Below are positions 44,916 through 54,400 of a stretch of DNA of 64,000 bases, one piece after another. The DNA is from CAZWCX01 sp964632945 (GTDB taxonomy: Bacteria; Planctomycetota; MHYJ01; WSZJ01; CAZWCX01), in the NCBI GenBank assembly GCA_964632945.1, contig CAZWCX010000001.1, forward strand, positions 1-64,000. Reading direction: 5' to 3'. Numbering within the stretch: the stretch's first letter is position 1; each line of letters opens with the position of its first letter. The translations under genes were made by a program, and so were the position numbers. The notes under the pieces were generated by a model. The model did not search any database. It was not told the origin of the DNA and was given only the letters and a program-made list of their open reading frames with translations.

Positions 44916-46541
44916 ATGGTAGCCGCCCCGGTTTCGCGATCCCTTTTTTGGTCCGCCTTCGCCCTCGCCGCCCTGGCAGGATGCACGAGTACCCATTCCG
45001 ACTACCGCGTAGAAACCCGACAGGCCCCCGCGCGCGGCCCGACCGAGCCGCGCCTCGCCCACGGCGGCAACGCGGCGCCCAATGCCCGCACCCTGGACGC
45101 GACCTTCTTTCGCGACTACGGCACGAACCCTTTCGTCGATACCGACGACGACCGCCGCTCCACCTTCGCCATGGACGTCGACACCGCGTCTTACTCGATC
45201 GCGCGTTCCTACCTCGAGCGGGGCGTGCTTCCTCCGGCGGAGGCCGTCCGCGTGGAGGAATTCGTCAACGCTTTCGAATACGACTACGCCCCCCCTCAGG
45301 GCGATACGTTCGCACTCCACGTGGAGGGCGCGCCCTCGCAATGGGGCCGGAGCCGGCTGCTACTGCGCATCGGCCTCCAGGGACGCGAGGTCACCCCGGC
45401 GGACCGGAAGGACGCGATCCTGACCTTCGTGATCGACACCTCCGGGTCGATGGCCCGCGAGGACCGGCTCGATCTGGTGCGCGAGAGCCTGCGAATCCTG
45501 GTCGGGAGGCTGCGCAAGGGCGACCGGGTCGGCATCGTGGAATTCGGGACTTCCGCCCGCACGGTGCTGCGCCATCGCGGTCTCGAAGACCGGGAGGAGA
45601 TCCTCGACGCGATCGACGACCTCGCGGCAGCGGGATCCACGAACGCCGAAGCCGGCCTCCGCCTCGGCTACGAGCTGGCGGCGCGCGCGTACGCGCCCGG
45701 GGCGATCAACCGGGTCGTTCTCTGCTCGGACGGCGTCGCCAACGTCGGGAAGACCGGCGCCGACGGGATCCTTGCGGAGGTCCGCCGGTACGTGAAGAAC
45801 GGCATCACGCTGACCTCGCTCGGCTTCGGCATGGAGAACTTCAACGACGTCCTCCTCGAGCGCCTGGGCGACCAGGGCGACGGACACTATGCCTATGTCG
45901 ACACGTTCGAGGAGGCGAAACGGCTCTTCGGGCGGGACCTGACGTCGACGCTTCAGGTCGTCGCCCGCGATGCGAAAATCCAGGTGGAATTCGATCCGGA
46001 CCGGGTGCGCAGCTACCGTCTCCTCGGGTACGAGAACCGCGACGTCGCCGACCGCGATTTCCGCAATGACCGCGTGGACGGGGGCGAAGTGGGCGCGGGA
46101 CACCGGGTGACGGCGCTTTACGAGGTGAAACTGTGGGACGGCGAGGGAGGCCGGAGTCCCGGGCCGGGCCGCCTGGCGGTGGTCCGGGTCCGGTGGCAGG
46201 AGGTCGAGGGCGGGAAGGCGCGGGAGCGGCAGGCCGAGATCCGCACGGAATCCCTGGCCCGGTCGTTCGACCGGACGTCCGCCTCGTTCCAACTGGCGGT
46301 GGCGGCGGCCGAATTCGCCGAGATCCTGAGGGGCAGCCCGTGGGCTCGGGAGCGCTCGCTCTCATGGGTCCGCGAGGTCCTGGGCGGGATCGCCGGCGAC
46401 GCGCATGACCCCCGGCAGGTGGAGGAACTGATCGGATTGGTTCGCAAGGCGGAGCGGCTGCGGAGCCGGTCGCCGGAGGGGAGCGCCGGCCGGGAAACTG
46501 CCGGCAACGGATGGGACCCGCAGGCGGCGGGGAGCCGATAG
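44916..46541 (+). CDS. YfbK-type von Willebrand factor A lipoprotein
   Basis: 541 residues. The signal ends in a clean lipobox L20-A-G-C23. An N-terminal domain (R-S-T-F-A-M-D-V-D-T-A-S-Y; E-E-F-V-N-A-F-E-Y-D-Y) characteristic of the YfbK family precedes a VWA domain with an intact MIDAS D-T-S-G-S-M, and a C-terminal domain (DUF3520-type: V-A-R-D-A-K-I-Q-V-E-F-D-P). The cation-dependent adhesive VWA faces the periplasm or outside. GAGGAGGAGG precedes ATG 44916. Upstream codons in the frame are Arg/Pro-rich and not part of the protein. Confidence 0.95.
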   Translation: MVAAPVSRSLFWSAFALAALAGCTSTHSDYRVETRQAPARGPTEPRLAHGGNAAPNARTLDATFFRDYGTNPFVDTDDDRRSTFAMDVDTASYSIARSYLERGVLPPAEAVRVEEFVNAFEYDYAPPQGDTFALHVEGAPSQWGRSRLLLRIGLQGREVTPADRKDAILTFVIDTSGSMAREDRLDLVRESLRILVGRLRKGDRVGIVEFGTSARTVLRHRGLEDREEILDAIDDLAAAGSTNAEAGLRLGYELAARAYAPGAINRVVLCSDGVANVGKTGADGILAEVRRYVKNGITLTSLGFGMENFNDVLLERLGDQGDGHYAYVDTFEEAKRLFGRDLTSTLQVVARDAKIQVEFDPDRVRSYRLLGYENRDVADRDFRNDRVDGGEVGAGHRVTALYEVKLWDGEGGRSPGPGRLAVVRVRWQEVEGGKARERQAEIRTESLARSFDRTSASFQLAVAAAEFAEILRGSPWARERSLSWVREVLGGIAGDAHDPRQVEELIGLVRKAERLRSRSPEGSAGRETAGNGWDPQAAGSR

Positions 46542-46578
46542 CCGGCCCCGCCCCCCCCGGCCCGGGATCGACGGATTG

Positions 46579-46606
46579 TTGCTCTCCGCCCCCGCATCGG
46601 TAGAAT
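46579..46606 (+). promoter_or_regulatory. Sigma70-like promoter of the RND gene
   Basis: TTGCTC (46579-46584), 16 nt, TAGAAT (46601-46606), 33 nt before ATG 46640. Confidence 0.35.
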
Positions 46607-46639
46607 GCACGCCATCCCGATCCGGAGGTCGGCCGTCCG

Positions 46640-49177
46640 ATGCGTGCCTATGCGACCTGGGTGCTCCGACATCGCTACGTGATGCTCGGACTGCTTCTCG
46701 CCGGGACGCTCTTCTTCGCGCTCCAGCTCTCCGACTTCGGGGTCGACGTCGGCTCCTCTTCGCTCATCCTCGAGGACGATCCCGACCTCAAGTACTACGA
46801 CCTGTCCCGATTCGTCTTCGGGTCGGACGAATACGTGATCGTCTGCTTCCGCGCCGACGACGTGTTTCACCCGGACCGGATCCGGCTGATCGACGATCTC
46901 TCGAAGCGGTTGAAGCAGATTCCGGGGATTGCGGACGTCCTGAGCCTCACCACGGTCCGCCTCTTCCGCAGCCCCCGGGCACCCGGGGGGCTGATCGGCA
47001 TCAAGCTGCAACGCGAACCGATCACGCTGGCCCATCCGCGGTGCGACGTCGCCAAGGCGCGGCAGGAACTGCTGGGGCATGCGGGCTACGTCAACAACAT
47101 CGTCTCCGCGGACGGCAAGGTCACTTCGGTGATCGCCTACCTCGAGCAGAACGAGCGGATCGGGGAACTGGAGCGCGAGGTCCACGATCTCGACGCCCGG
47201 CTGCGGGGCGAAGGGCCGGCCGCCGCCGAGCGCGCCGCCATGAAGGAGCGAAGGAGCGCCGCGCACGCGGAGTTCCTGGCCCTGGAGAAGGAACGCAAGA
47301 CGGCGCGCCGGCGGATCGTCGACGACCTGCGGTCCGCCCTCGGGGAGTTTTCCGACCGGGGCGTTCCGTTCCAGGTCTCCGGCGTCCCGTTCATCCTCGT
47401 CAACATGATGGAGTACATCGAGCTCGACGTGATCCTGTTCGGCGTGGCGGTCCTGGTCCTGTTTTTCATCACCCTGTTCATCATCTTCCGGCGGTTGAAG
47501 TGGGTGATTCTACCCCTCATCGCCTGCGCGATGACGGTCATCTGGGTGATGGGCCTGATGGCCCTGCTGGGGAAGGACACCACCATCGTCACCTCGAACA
47601 TCAGCTCGCTGCTGATGGTCATTGCGATGGCGCACTCCATTTATCTGATCATGCAGTTCGGGGAGCTGCGCCAGGATCCCTCCCGCACCCACGAGGAGTG
47701 CGTGGCGGGCGCCGTGGAGCGGATGGCACGCCCGTGCTTCTTCGTGGCCACGGCTGCGGTAGCCGGCTTCGGGTCCCTGCTGATCAGCCACATCAAGCCG
47801 GTGATGGATTTCGGCGCCTTCATGTCGGTCGGAGTCTTCCTCGCCTTCGTGCAGTCGTTCCTGGTCTTCCCGGCGGGCATGGGGTTTCTACGCGCCAAGG
47901 AGGCGCCCGAACTGCGCATGGATCCGCAGGTCGGCATCACGCTGACGCTCGCGCGCTGGACCGAGAAGCGCCGGAATCTGATCCTGGCGGTCAGCCTCGC
48001 CACGCTCCTGCTCTGCGCGTGGGGGGCGACGTACGTGCGCGTGGAAGCGCGTTTCATCGACTACTTCAAGCCCTCGAGCGCCCTGCACCAGGGCCTGACG
48101 TTCATCGACCAGCAGATGGGCGGCACGACGTCTCTCGAGATCGTGCTGTCGGGCCCGGGCGGCGGCTGGTTCCACAAGGACGAGAATCTCGCGCGCATCC
48201 GGCGACTCCAGGACTGGCTGGCGGGCCGTCCCGAGGTGGGCAAGGTCCTGTCGGTCCTCAACCTCAAGGACGAAACCGCCAAGGTGTTCCAGGCGTATAC
48301 CGGCAAGGAGCCGTCGACCCGGGACGTGCTCTCCCTCATGGTCGACTTCCAGGCGGTGGATCCCGCCACGCTGCGCTCGTACCTGACCTCCGACGGGCGC
48401 TCGACGCGGGTGTTCGTGCGCATGCGCGAGACCTCGAAGGATATGGTCCGCTCCCGCGTAATCGCCGAAGTGCGCGAATTCCTGGCCGGGCTCGGCGCCC
48501 CGCCCGAGGAGGAGGCGCACATCACGGGGATCTACGTCCTCTACACCAATCTGCTGGAGAGCCTGGTCGGCAGTCAGCTTCGCAGCCTGACGCTCGTCTT
48601 CTTCAGCCTCCTGGTGATGCTCTGGATCCTGTTCCGGTCCTTCTGGCTCGCGGTGATCGGAATGATTCCCAACACGCTGCCGATGGTGATGGTTTTCGGC
48701 GCCATGGGATGGCTGGGGATCCACCTCGACATGGCCACCGTGATGGTGGCGAGCGTCTCGCTGGGGTTCGCCGTCGATCCGGCCATCCAGTACGTCATCC
48801 GCTATCGGGACGAGGTAAGAGCCCGGGGAGATTGGACGGCGGCGATGTATCGCGCCAATGCCAGCATCGGGCGCGGGATCTTCTACACCTGCATCACGAT
48901 CATCATCGGCTTCTGGGTACTCGTCCTGTCGCAATTCAAGCCGACGCTGAACTTCGGGCTGATCACCGGGATTGCGATGGCCGCCGCGCTCATCGGATCG
49001 CTCACGGGCCTGCCGCTCTGCATGATCCTGTTCAAGCCGATCCGCACGGGACAGGCGGCGCCGGAGGCGCCGACCGCACCGGCGGCGGACGGGGCGACCG
49101 CGTCCGAAGTCGAGCCCGCGCGGAACGTCGATCCCGCGCTCGACGGAAAAACGGCCCCCTCCGCCGACGCCCCCTGA
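46640..49177 (+). CDS. RND superfamily (MMPL/HpnN-like) transporter
   Basis: 845 residues with the RND layout: TM1, a large periplasmic loop, five TM, then the pattern repeated (TM7, loop, TM8-12). Motifs include L-E-D-D-P-D-L-K-Y-Y (loop 1), G-K-D-T-T-I-V-T-S-N-I-S-S in TM4, and D-M-A-T-V-M-V-A-S-V in the second half. A short coiled coil interrupts loop 1 (L-E-R-E-V-H-D-L-D-A-R-L). Such proteins move lipids or hydrophobic molecules using proton motive force; no hopanoid genes are nearby. The last 50 residues are Ala/Pro-rich. GGAGGT lies 10 nt upstream. Confidence 0.9.
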   Translation: MRAYATWVLRHRYVMLGLLLAGTLFFALQLSDFGVDVGSSSLILEDDPDLKYYDLSRFVFGSDEYVIVCFRADDVFHPDRIRLIDDLSKRLKQIPGIADVLSLTTVRLFRSPRAPGGLIGIKLQREPITLAHPRCDVAKARQELLGHAGYVNNIVSADGKVTSVIAYLEQNERIGELEREVHDLDARLRGEGPAAAERAAMKERRSAAHAEFLALEKERKTARRRIVDDLRSALGEFSDRGVPFQVSGVPFILVNMMEYIELDVILFGVAVLVLFFITLFIIFRRLKWVILPLIACAMTVIWVMGLMALLGKDTTIVTSNISSLLMVIAMAHSIYLIMQFGELRQDPSRTHEECVAGAVERMARPCFFVATAAVAGFGSLLISHIKPVMDFGAFMSVGVFLAFVQSFLVFPAGMGFLRAKEAPELRMDPQVGITLTLARWTEKRRNLILAVSLATLLLCAWGATYVRVEARFIDYFKPSSALHQGLTFIDQQMGGTTSLEIVLSGPGGGWFHKDENLARIRRLQDWLAGRPEVGKVLSVLNLKDETAKVFQAYTGKEPSTRDVLSLMVDFQAVDPATLRSYLTSDGRSTRVFVRMRETSKDMVRSRVIAEVREFLAGLGAPPEEEAHITGIYVLYTNLLESLVGSQLRSLTLVFFSLLVMLWILFRSFWLAVIGMIPNTLPMVMVFGAMGWLGIHLDMATVMVASVSLGFAVDPAIQYVIRYRDEVRARGDWTAAMYRANASIGRGIFYTCITIIIGFWVLVLSQFKPTLNFGLITGIAMAAALIGSLTGLPLCMILFKPIRTGQAAPEAPTAPAADGATASEVEPARNVDPALDGKTAPSADAP

Positions 49178-49211
49178 CGGTGCGCCGGGACGGGGACGAG
49201 AGGGCGCGGGC

Positions 49212-49244
49212 CCGGTCGCGCCCCCCGACGGAGGGCGCGACCGG
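49212..49244. terminator. Bidirectional hairpin terminator candidate between convergent genes
   Basis: An 11-bp perfect stem CCGGTCGCGCC / GGCGCGACCGG with an 11-nt loop, located between the stop of the RND gene (49177) and the stop of the HTH-PilZ gene (49274). Confidence 0.5.
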
Positions 49245-49273
49245 AGGCTCCGCGCACAGGTCGAACCCGACCG

Positions 49274-49825
49274 CTACGCCCCCGGCGGAGAGGCGGGCGG
49301 CGGGGCGCCGCGGCGGCGGAAATTGTCGAGATAGCGATCGAGCACCGCTTGGACTTCCGGCGTCATCGGCATGAACTCGACGCCGATCTCCACATGACCC
49401 TCATCCGCGTGGTGCAACCGGACCGGTTTCGTGTCGATCACCAGTCCTCCCAGCGGCGGCTGCGTGATCCGGATCCGGAGTACGCTCGGATCGATCGGCA
49501 GCGAGCGCTTCGGCATCGAATCGACGCGGACCCGGGCCCCGCCCAGGCTGAGATTGACGATCGTCATCTTCCCCGAATCGAACACGTCCCCACTGCGCAG
49601 CGTAAGCGTGGCATCCCCCGCCAGCGACACGTTGAAGCGCATGTGCCGGCGCTGGTGGACCTGGCGCAACAGGGTGAAGTCGAATCCGACTTCGTGCGCG
49701 TACTCCAGGACGCCGGCGACGAGTTCCGGAGGCAACCGGTCCGTCCGATCTCCCCTCAGGATGCGGGCCACCGTGTTCGGATCCATCTTGAAATGGATCG
49801 CAATGTCTTCCTGTGTGGCACCCAT
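49274..49825 (-). CDS. LacI-type HTH fused to PilZ domain (predicted c-di-GMP-responsive regulator)
   Basis: 183 residues. Residues 1-48 read like a LacI-family DNA-binding head: T-Q-E-D-I-A-I-H-F-K-M-D-P-N-T-V-A-R-I-L-R-G, then L-V-A-G-V-L-E-Y-A-H-E-V-G-F. Residues about 55-170 form a PilZ domain with both c-di-GMP motifs: R59-x3-R63 and N91-L-S93-x2-G96. The sugar-binding domain of LacI regulators is absent. This predicts a transcription factor whose DNA binding responds to c-di-GMP, though the short HTH alone may be weak or used for protein contacts. ATG 49825, with GGAG in the preceding AGGGGAGGAG tract. Confidence 0.85.
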   Translation of the reverse strand: MGATQEDIAIHFKMDPNTVARILRGDRTDRLPPELVAGVLEYAHEVGFDFTLLRQVHQRRHMRFNVSLAGDATLTLRSGDVFDSGKMTIVNLSLGGARVRVDSMPKRSLPIDPSVLRIRITQPPLGGLVIDTKPVRLHHADEGHVEIGVEFMPMTPEVQAVLDRYLDNFRRRGAPPPASPPGA

Positions 49826-49932
49826 CGATGCTCCTCCCCTTGCGGAAGCCGGCGCGTAAGCGCCCGCTCTCCGCGCTCCGAGAACGATCCCCCACGGTTC
49901 TGCTGACCCGCACCGATCTTCGAGCGCCCCGG

Positions 49933-51192
49933 CTACTCCAGGTGGCTCGTTTTTTGTTCCGGCCCCGGCACCTTGGGAATCACGACGATCCCCGATTCGG
50001 GGTCGACGTAGAAACGGGCCCGGTCTTCTTCCGCGTTGTACCCGATCACGGTCCCGGGCGGGATCCGCACGTTCTTGTCGATGATGGCGTTGCGGATCTT
50101 CGAGTGCCTCGCCACGTCGACCCCGTCCATCAGGATCGACCCGGTGACCTCGCTCCAACTGTGGACGAAAACGTTGCGACCGAGAATCGAGTCCTTGACG
50201 ACTCCGCCGCTGAGGATGCACCCCTCGCAGACCAGGGAGTGCAGTGCGTGACCGCGCCGCCCCCCGTCGTCGAACACGAATTTCGCCGGCGGATCGGAGT
50301 AGTTCGCCGTGCGGAGCGGCCAGTCCCGGTTGTAAAGGTTGAATACCGGATCCGGGTTCTTCAGATCCAGGTTGGCGTCATAATACGACTGGATCGTGCC
50401 GACGTCCCGCCAGTACCCGCGTTCCTCGATCTTGCTCCGCCCCGGAAACTCGTTCTGACTGAAGTCGTAGGCGTAGAGACGATCGGTGCCGACCAGCTTG
50501 GGCAGGATGTCCTTGCCGAAGTCGTGGTTCGACTTCGAACTCGCGTCCTCGTGCAGGAGGCGCAGCAGGGTCTCCGCGTCGAAGACGTAGTTCCCCATCG
50601 AAGCGAGAACCCACTCCGGGCGTCCGGGGATGGTCGCCGGGTCTTGTTTGGGCTTCTCCTGGAACTCACGAATGCGCCACTTCTCGTCGACCCGGATCAC
50701 CCCAAAGTGCGGCGCCAGTTCCACCGGCTGGGGAATGGCCGCCACCGTGACCAGGGCCTTCGATTTGAGGTGAAAGTCGACCATGTGGCGGACGTCCATC
50801 CGGTAGACGTGATCGGCTCCGAACACCACCACGAGGTCGGGTTGGTGGTTCTCGAACAGGTTGGCGTTCTGGTGAATCGCATCCGCGGTGCCCCGATACC
50901 AGGACTCGCCGGTCCGCATCTGCGCCGGGACGGGGATGACGAATTCACGACCGCGCGGGTCCTGGATGTGCCAGGCGGCATGGAGGTGCTCCATGAGCGA
51001 CTGGCTCTTGTACTGGATGAGGACGTAGATGCCGCCGATTTCGGAATTGTAGAGGTTGCTCAGCACGAAGTCGATGAGTCGATACTTCCCGCCGAACGGG
51101 ACCGCGGGTTTCGACCGTTCGAGGGTGAGGGGGTAGAGACGTTCCCCCCGACCTCCGGCCATGACCATGGCGAGGATCTTACGATCCGGCAT
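49933..51192 (-). CDS. glgC: Glucose-1-phosphate adenylyltransferase
   Basis: 419 residues, typical length. The nucleotidyltransferase domain shows V-M-A-G-G-R-G-E-R-L-Y-P-L-T, K-P-A-V-P-F-G-G-K-Y-R-L-I-D-F, S-L-M-E-H, G-T-A-D-A-I-H-Q-N, and F-G-A-D-H-V-Y-R-M-D; the C-terminal left-handed beta-helix carries hexapeptide repeats (L-G-R-N-V-F-V-H; I-I-D-K-N-V-R-I-P-P-G). It makes ADP-glucose from glucose-1-phosphate and ATP for glycogen synthesis. No other glycogen gene is adjacent. ATG 51192 with GCGGGA upstream; the frame is open beyond it but reads Arg/Pro-rich. Confidence 0.95.
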   Translation of the reverse strand: MPDRKILAMVMAGGRGERLYPLTLERSKPAVPFGGKYRLIDFVLSNLYNSEIGGIYVLIQYKSQSLMEHLHAAWHIQDPRGREFVIPVPAQMRTGESWYRGTADAIHQNANLFENHQPDLVVVFGADHVYRMDVRHMVDFHLKSKALVTVAAIPQPVELAPHFGVIRVDEKWRIREFQEKPKQDPATIPGRPEWVLASMGNYVFDAETLLRLLHEDASSKSNHDFGKDILPKLVGTDRLYAYDFSQNEFPGRSKIEERGYWRDVGTIQSYYDANLDLKNPDPVFNLYNRDWPLRTANYSDPPAKFVFDDGGRRGHALHSLVCEGCILSGGVVKDSILGRNVFVHSWSEVTGSILMDGVDVARHSKIRNAIIDKNVRIPPGTVIGYNAEEDRARFYVDPESGIVVIPKVPGPEQKTSHLE

Positions 51193-51481
51193 GGGCTTTC
51201 CCGCTCCTCCCTCACGCGACCGTCGCGTCATCCCCACCCTAGGCAGGTGACCGATTGGAGTCAAGGGAAGGCGCGGCGCCGGGGCCCCGAGGGCGGCGCC
51301 GAAGGCCTGCGGCGGATGGGGGGAGCCGGGGGACGACCCTCCGGGACTCACCGGCGCGGGGGCCGTGGGGACCGCGAAAGGAACCGCGCCGACGGGAAAG
51401 AGTCGCGCGGGGCCGGGATCGCACGGGCGTCCCGGAGGTTTGCAGGCTGCGCGGGAGAGCGGGAGGAAGCCCGCGGGCGGT

Positions 51482-54400
51482 TCAACGGCGGCCGCCGTCG
51501 CGATGGCGCCGGCAGGCCTCGATCCGGTCACGCACGAATTCCGCCGTGTTCGGGAGGGCGACCGCCCCCGCTTCGTACGCACGGATGGCGTCGTCCCACC
51601 GACCGAGGCCTTCGTACAGGCGGGCGAGGGCAAAGTGGGCCAGGGAGGTCCCTGCGACGGCGGCCGCGCTCAGGTCCGCCTCGGCGGTTGCGAAGGTTTC
51701 GGTCGCGTCCTCGCCGCGCAGCGCCCGCAGACGGCCCAGTCGGATGGATGCCTCTCCCCGCTCGAACCGCCCCGCGGGGTCGTCCGGGCGCTGCGTGAGG
51801 GCGGCGGTCAAGTCGGCTACCGCGTCACGGTAGATTTCCTCGGCGGGGCGACGGGCGGCCTCATGGCGGACCGCGATGCGGCGGCGCAATCGTCCGCGCC
51901 AGGAGAGCAGTTCGGGGTCGCGGTGGTCGTCCGGAAGGGCCGCGGTGAGCGCGGCCGCCGCTTCCTCGAGGCGGGGCAGCGGCTCGAGGCCGCCTTTCTC
52001 ATCAAGGTCCGCCAGGTGCGCCGCGCAGCGGGCGCGTCGAAGCGCCGCCGCCGCGTCCCGGGGGGTCCGCCGGAGGATCTCCGCGCAATCGGCGGCAGCC
52101 GCAGCGTACGAACGTCCCGGGTCTGCGCCGCGCGACTTTTCCGCGTCCCCCAGCGCTTCCCAGGCCCAGGCCCGACGCGCCCGCGCCTCGGAATCCGCCG
52201 GGTTCCGCTCCAGGTCGCGCGAGAGATCGGCAATCGTGTCGCGCAGCGGGACGCGCGGGTCGCGCCCCGCGCGCACTTCGGCCTCGGCCAGCGCCATGCG
52301 CACGCGGGCACGCGCCGCGCGAACCAGCGGGGCATCGGGACGGACGGCGATCGCCGCGTCGTAGTCCGCCGCCGCCGCGCGCAGCAACTCCCGCGCCTCC
52401 CGGCCGGCAGACCGTTCGCGCTCCGCCAGCGTCTGCCGGATCCCCGCGCGGAAAACCAGCGCGTCCGCCTGCCGCGGGTCCTTGCGCAACACCTCCTCCA
52501 GGTCCGCCATCGCCCGCCCCCAGGCCGGTCCCGGGTCCTCTCCGGCACGCCGCAGCGCGTCGCCGAGGTGATGGAGAAGCAGGCCCCGGTGCATCCGGGC
52601 GGTGGGCGCCCCGGGTCGGCGCTCCAGGAGCGCATCCAGATCCTCGACGCCGGCGCGGAACCACTCGGCCCCCGATTGGCCCCGGGCCTCTTCCGCAAGC
52701 CCGAGCCGCCGATAGGCGAGGGCTCTCTCTTCCCGCACCTCGACGCGCTCCGGAGCAAGGCGCAACGCCTCGTTCAGGTCCTCCAGCGCGCCGCGCAGCC
52801 GTGGTCGGGAGTCCTTTCCTCCCCGCGCCTCGACGCCTGCAAGTCCGGTCCGGACCAGCGCACGGTTGTAGTAGATCGCATAGAAGTCGGGTCGAACCCG
52901 GGCGGACTCGCCCAGTTCCGTCTCCGCCCGGACGTAGAACTCGCCCGGATCCTCCCCCCGCGCCTCCGCCCGACGGGCCAGGGCCAGGGCGACGTTGGCC
53001 CGGTCCAAGGCCATCCCGGGCTCCACGGCCCCCAATCGTCGGGCGGCGTCATAGTCCGCCTGAGCCCCGAAGATCAACTCGCCGGCATCCATCCCCCGCT
53101 CGGCCTGCGCTTGCGCCAAATGGAACCGGAGCCCGGCACGGCGGGCGTGGGCCAGGGCCGACCCGGGCTGCTGTTCCACCGCCAGGTCGAGGTCCTCGAG
53201 CGCCTCGCTCCAGAGCATGCGGGGATCCCCTCCCCTCGCCTGCATGGCGATCCCGAGGCTCGCCCGAATCACGCCGCGGTCGAGCAGGACTCGGCCGTCG
53301 CCGGGATGGCGCAGGAGGATGAGATCCAGATCCTCGATCGCCGCCGTGTAGTCCGGCGTCGGGTCCTCCCCTCCCGCCTGACGCTGCAGGCCCACCGCGT
53401 GGCGCGCCGTCGCGCGAGCCAGCCGGGCAGCCGGCTCCATCGGCCACAGGGCAAGGACCCTGCCGAACGCCTCGACCGACTCCTCGAATCGTGCGAGCCG
53501 GTAAAGCGCCTGTCCGCGCAGGTGCCAGGCCCGCGGCAGGTCCAGACCCTCGAGTTGTTCCAACGCCCGCGCCGCGCCTTCGGCTCCGGGACCATGCAGG
53601 GAGGCCATGGCCCCCGCCAGCCGTCGCTGCTCCCCATCGAGCGGCCCGAGGTCCCCGCCGCGCCGGACGGCCTCCCCCAGATCCGACAGGCCCCCTTCGC
53701 GAAGCCCGGTCTCCTCGGCCGACTCCGGGCCGGTTTCCAGGATGCGAACCCCGAATGGCCCCCAGGCCGCGAGCGGAAACCCGCGCCGCGCGGCATACCG
53801 CTCCAGCCGCCAGAGACCCCGCAGGTACCACGCCACCGCGGTCCCATCGTCCGCCGCACAGGCGGCGTCCAGGTCGCGCGCCGCCTCCTCCACACGGCCG
53901 AGCAGGCCATGGACGCGACCGCGCCAGGCCAGCGCCGCAGGATCCTGCGGTTCCTCGGACAACCGGTCTCGGATCAGGGCAAGCGAGAACTCCGCGTAGG
54001 TCCGGCGGACCTCCGGGGTCGCCTCAACCCTCAGGAGCCGGTCCTCCAGCTCGGCCGTCCCCGCGGCCGCCTTGCGCAGAAACTCCAGCATCCCCCGGCG
54101 CGAGGCTTCCCGGCTGCGGTGGGCCCAAACGGCCACCAGGGCGGGCACCAGCACGGCGGCGAGCGCCAGGGCCAGGATCCCCTTTTTCCGTTCCAGGGCG
54201 CGCAGGCCGAGTTCGAGGCGACCGACCCGTCGCACCCGGACAGCCTCGCCGCGCAACCATCGGCGCAAGTCCTCGGCCAGCGCACCGGTGGACGGGTATC
54301 GCCGCCCGGGATCGCGTTCGAGCGCCCGCAGGCAGGCCGCCTCGAGATCCGGCGGCACGTCCGGCGCCCACAGGCCCGGACGCGACACGGCTTCCTCCCG

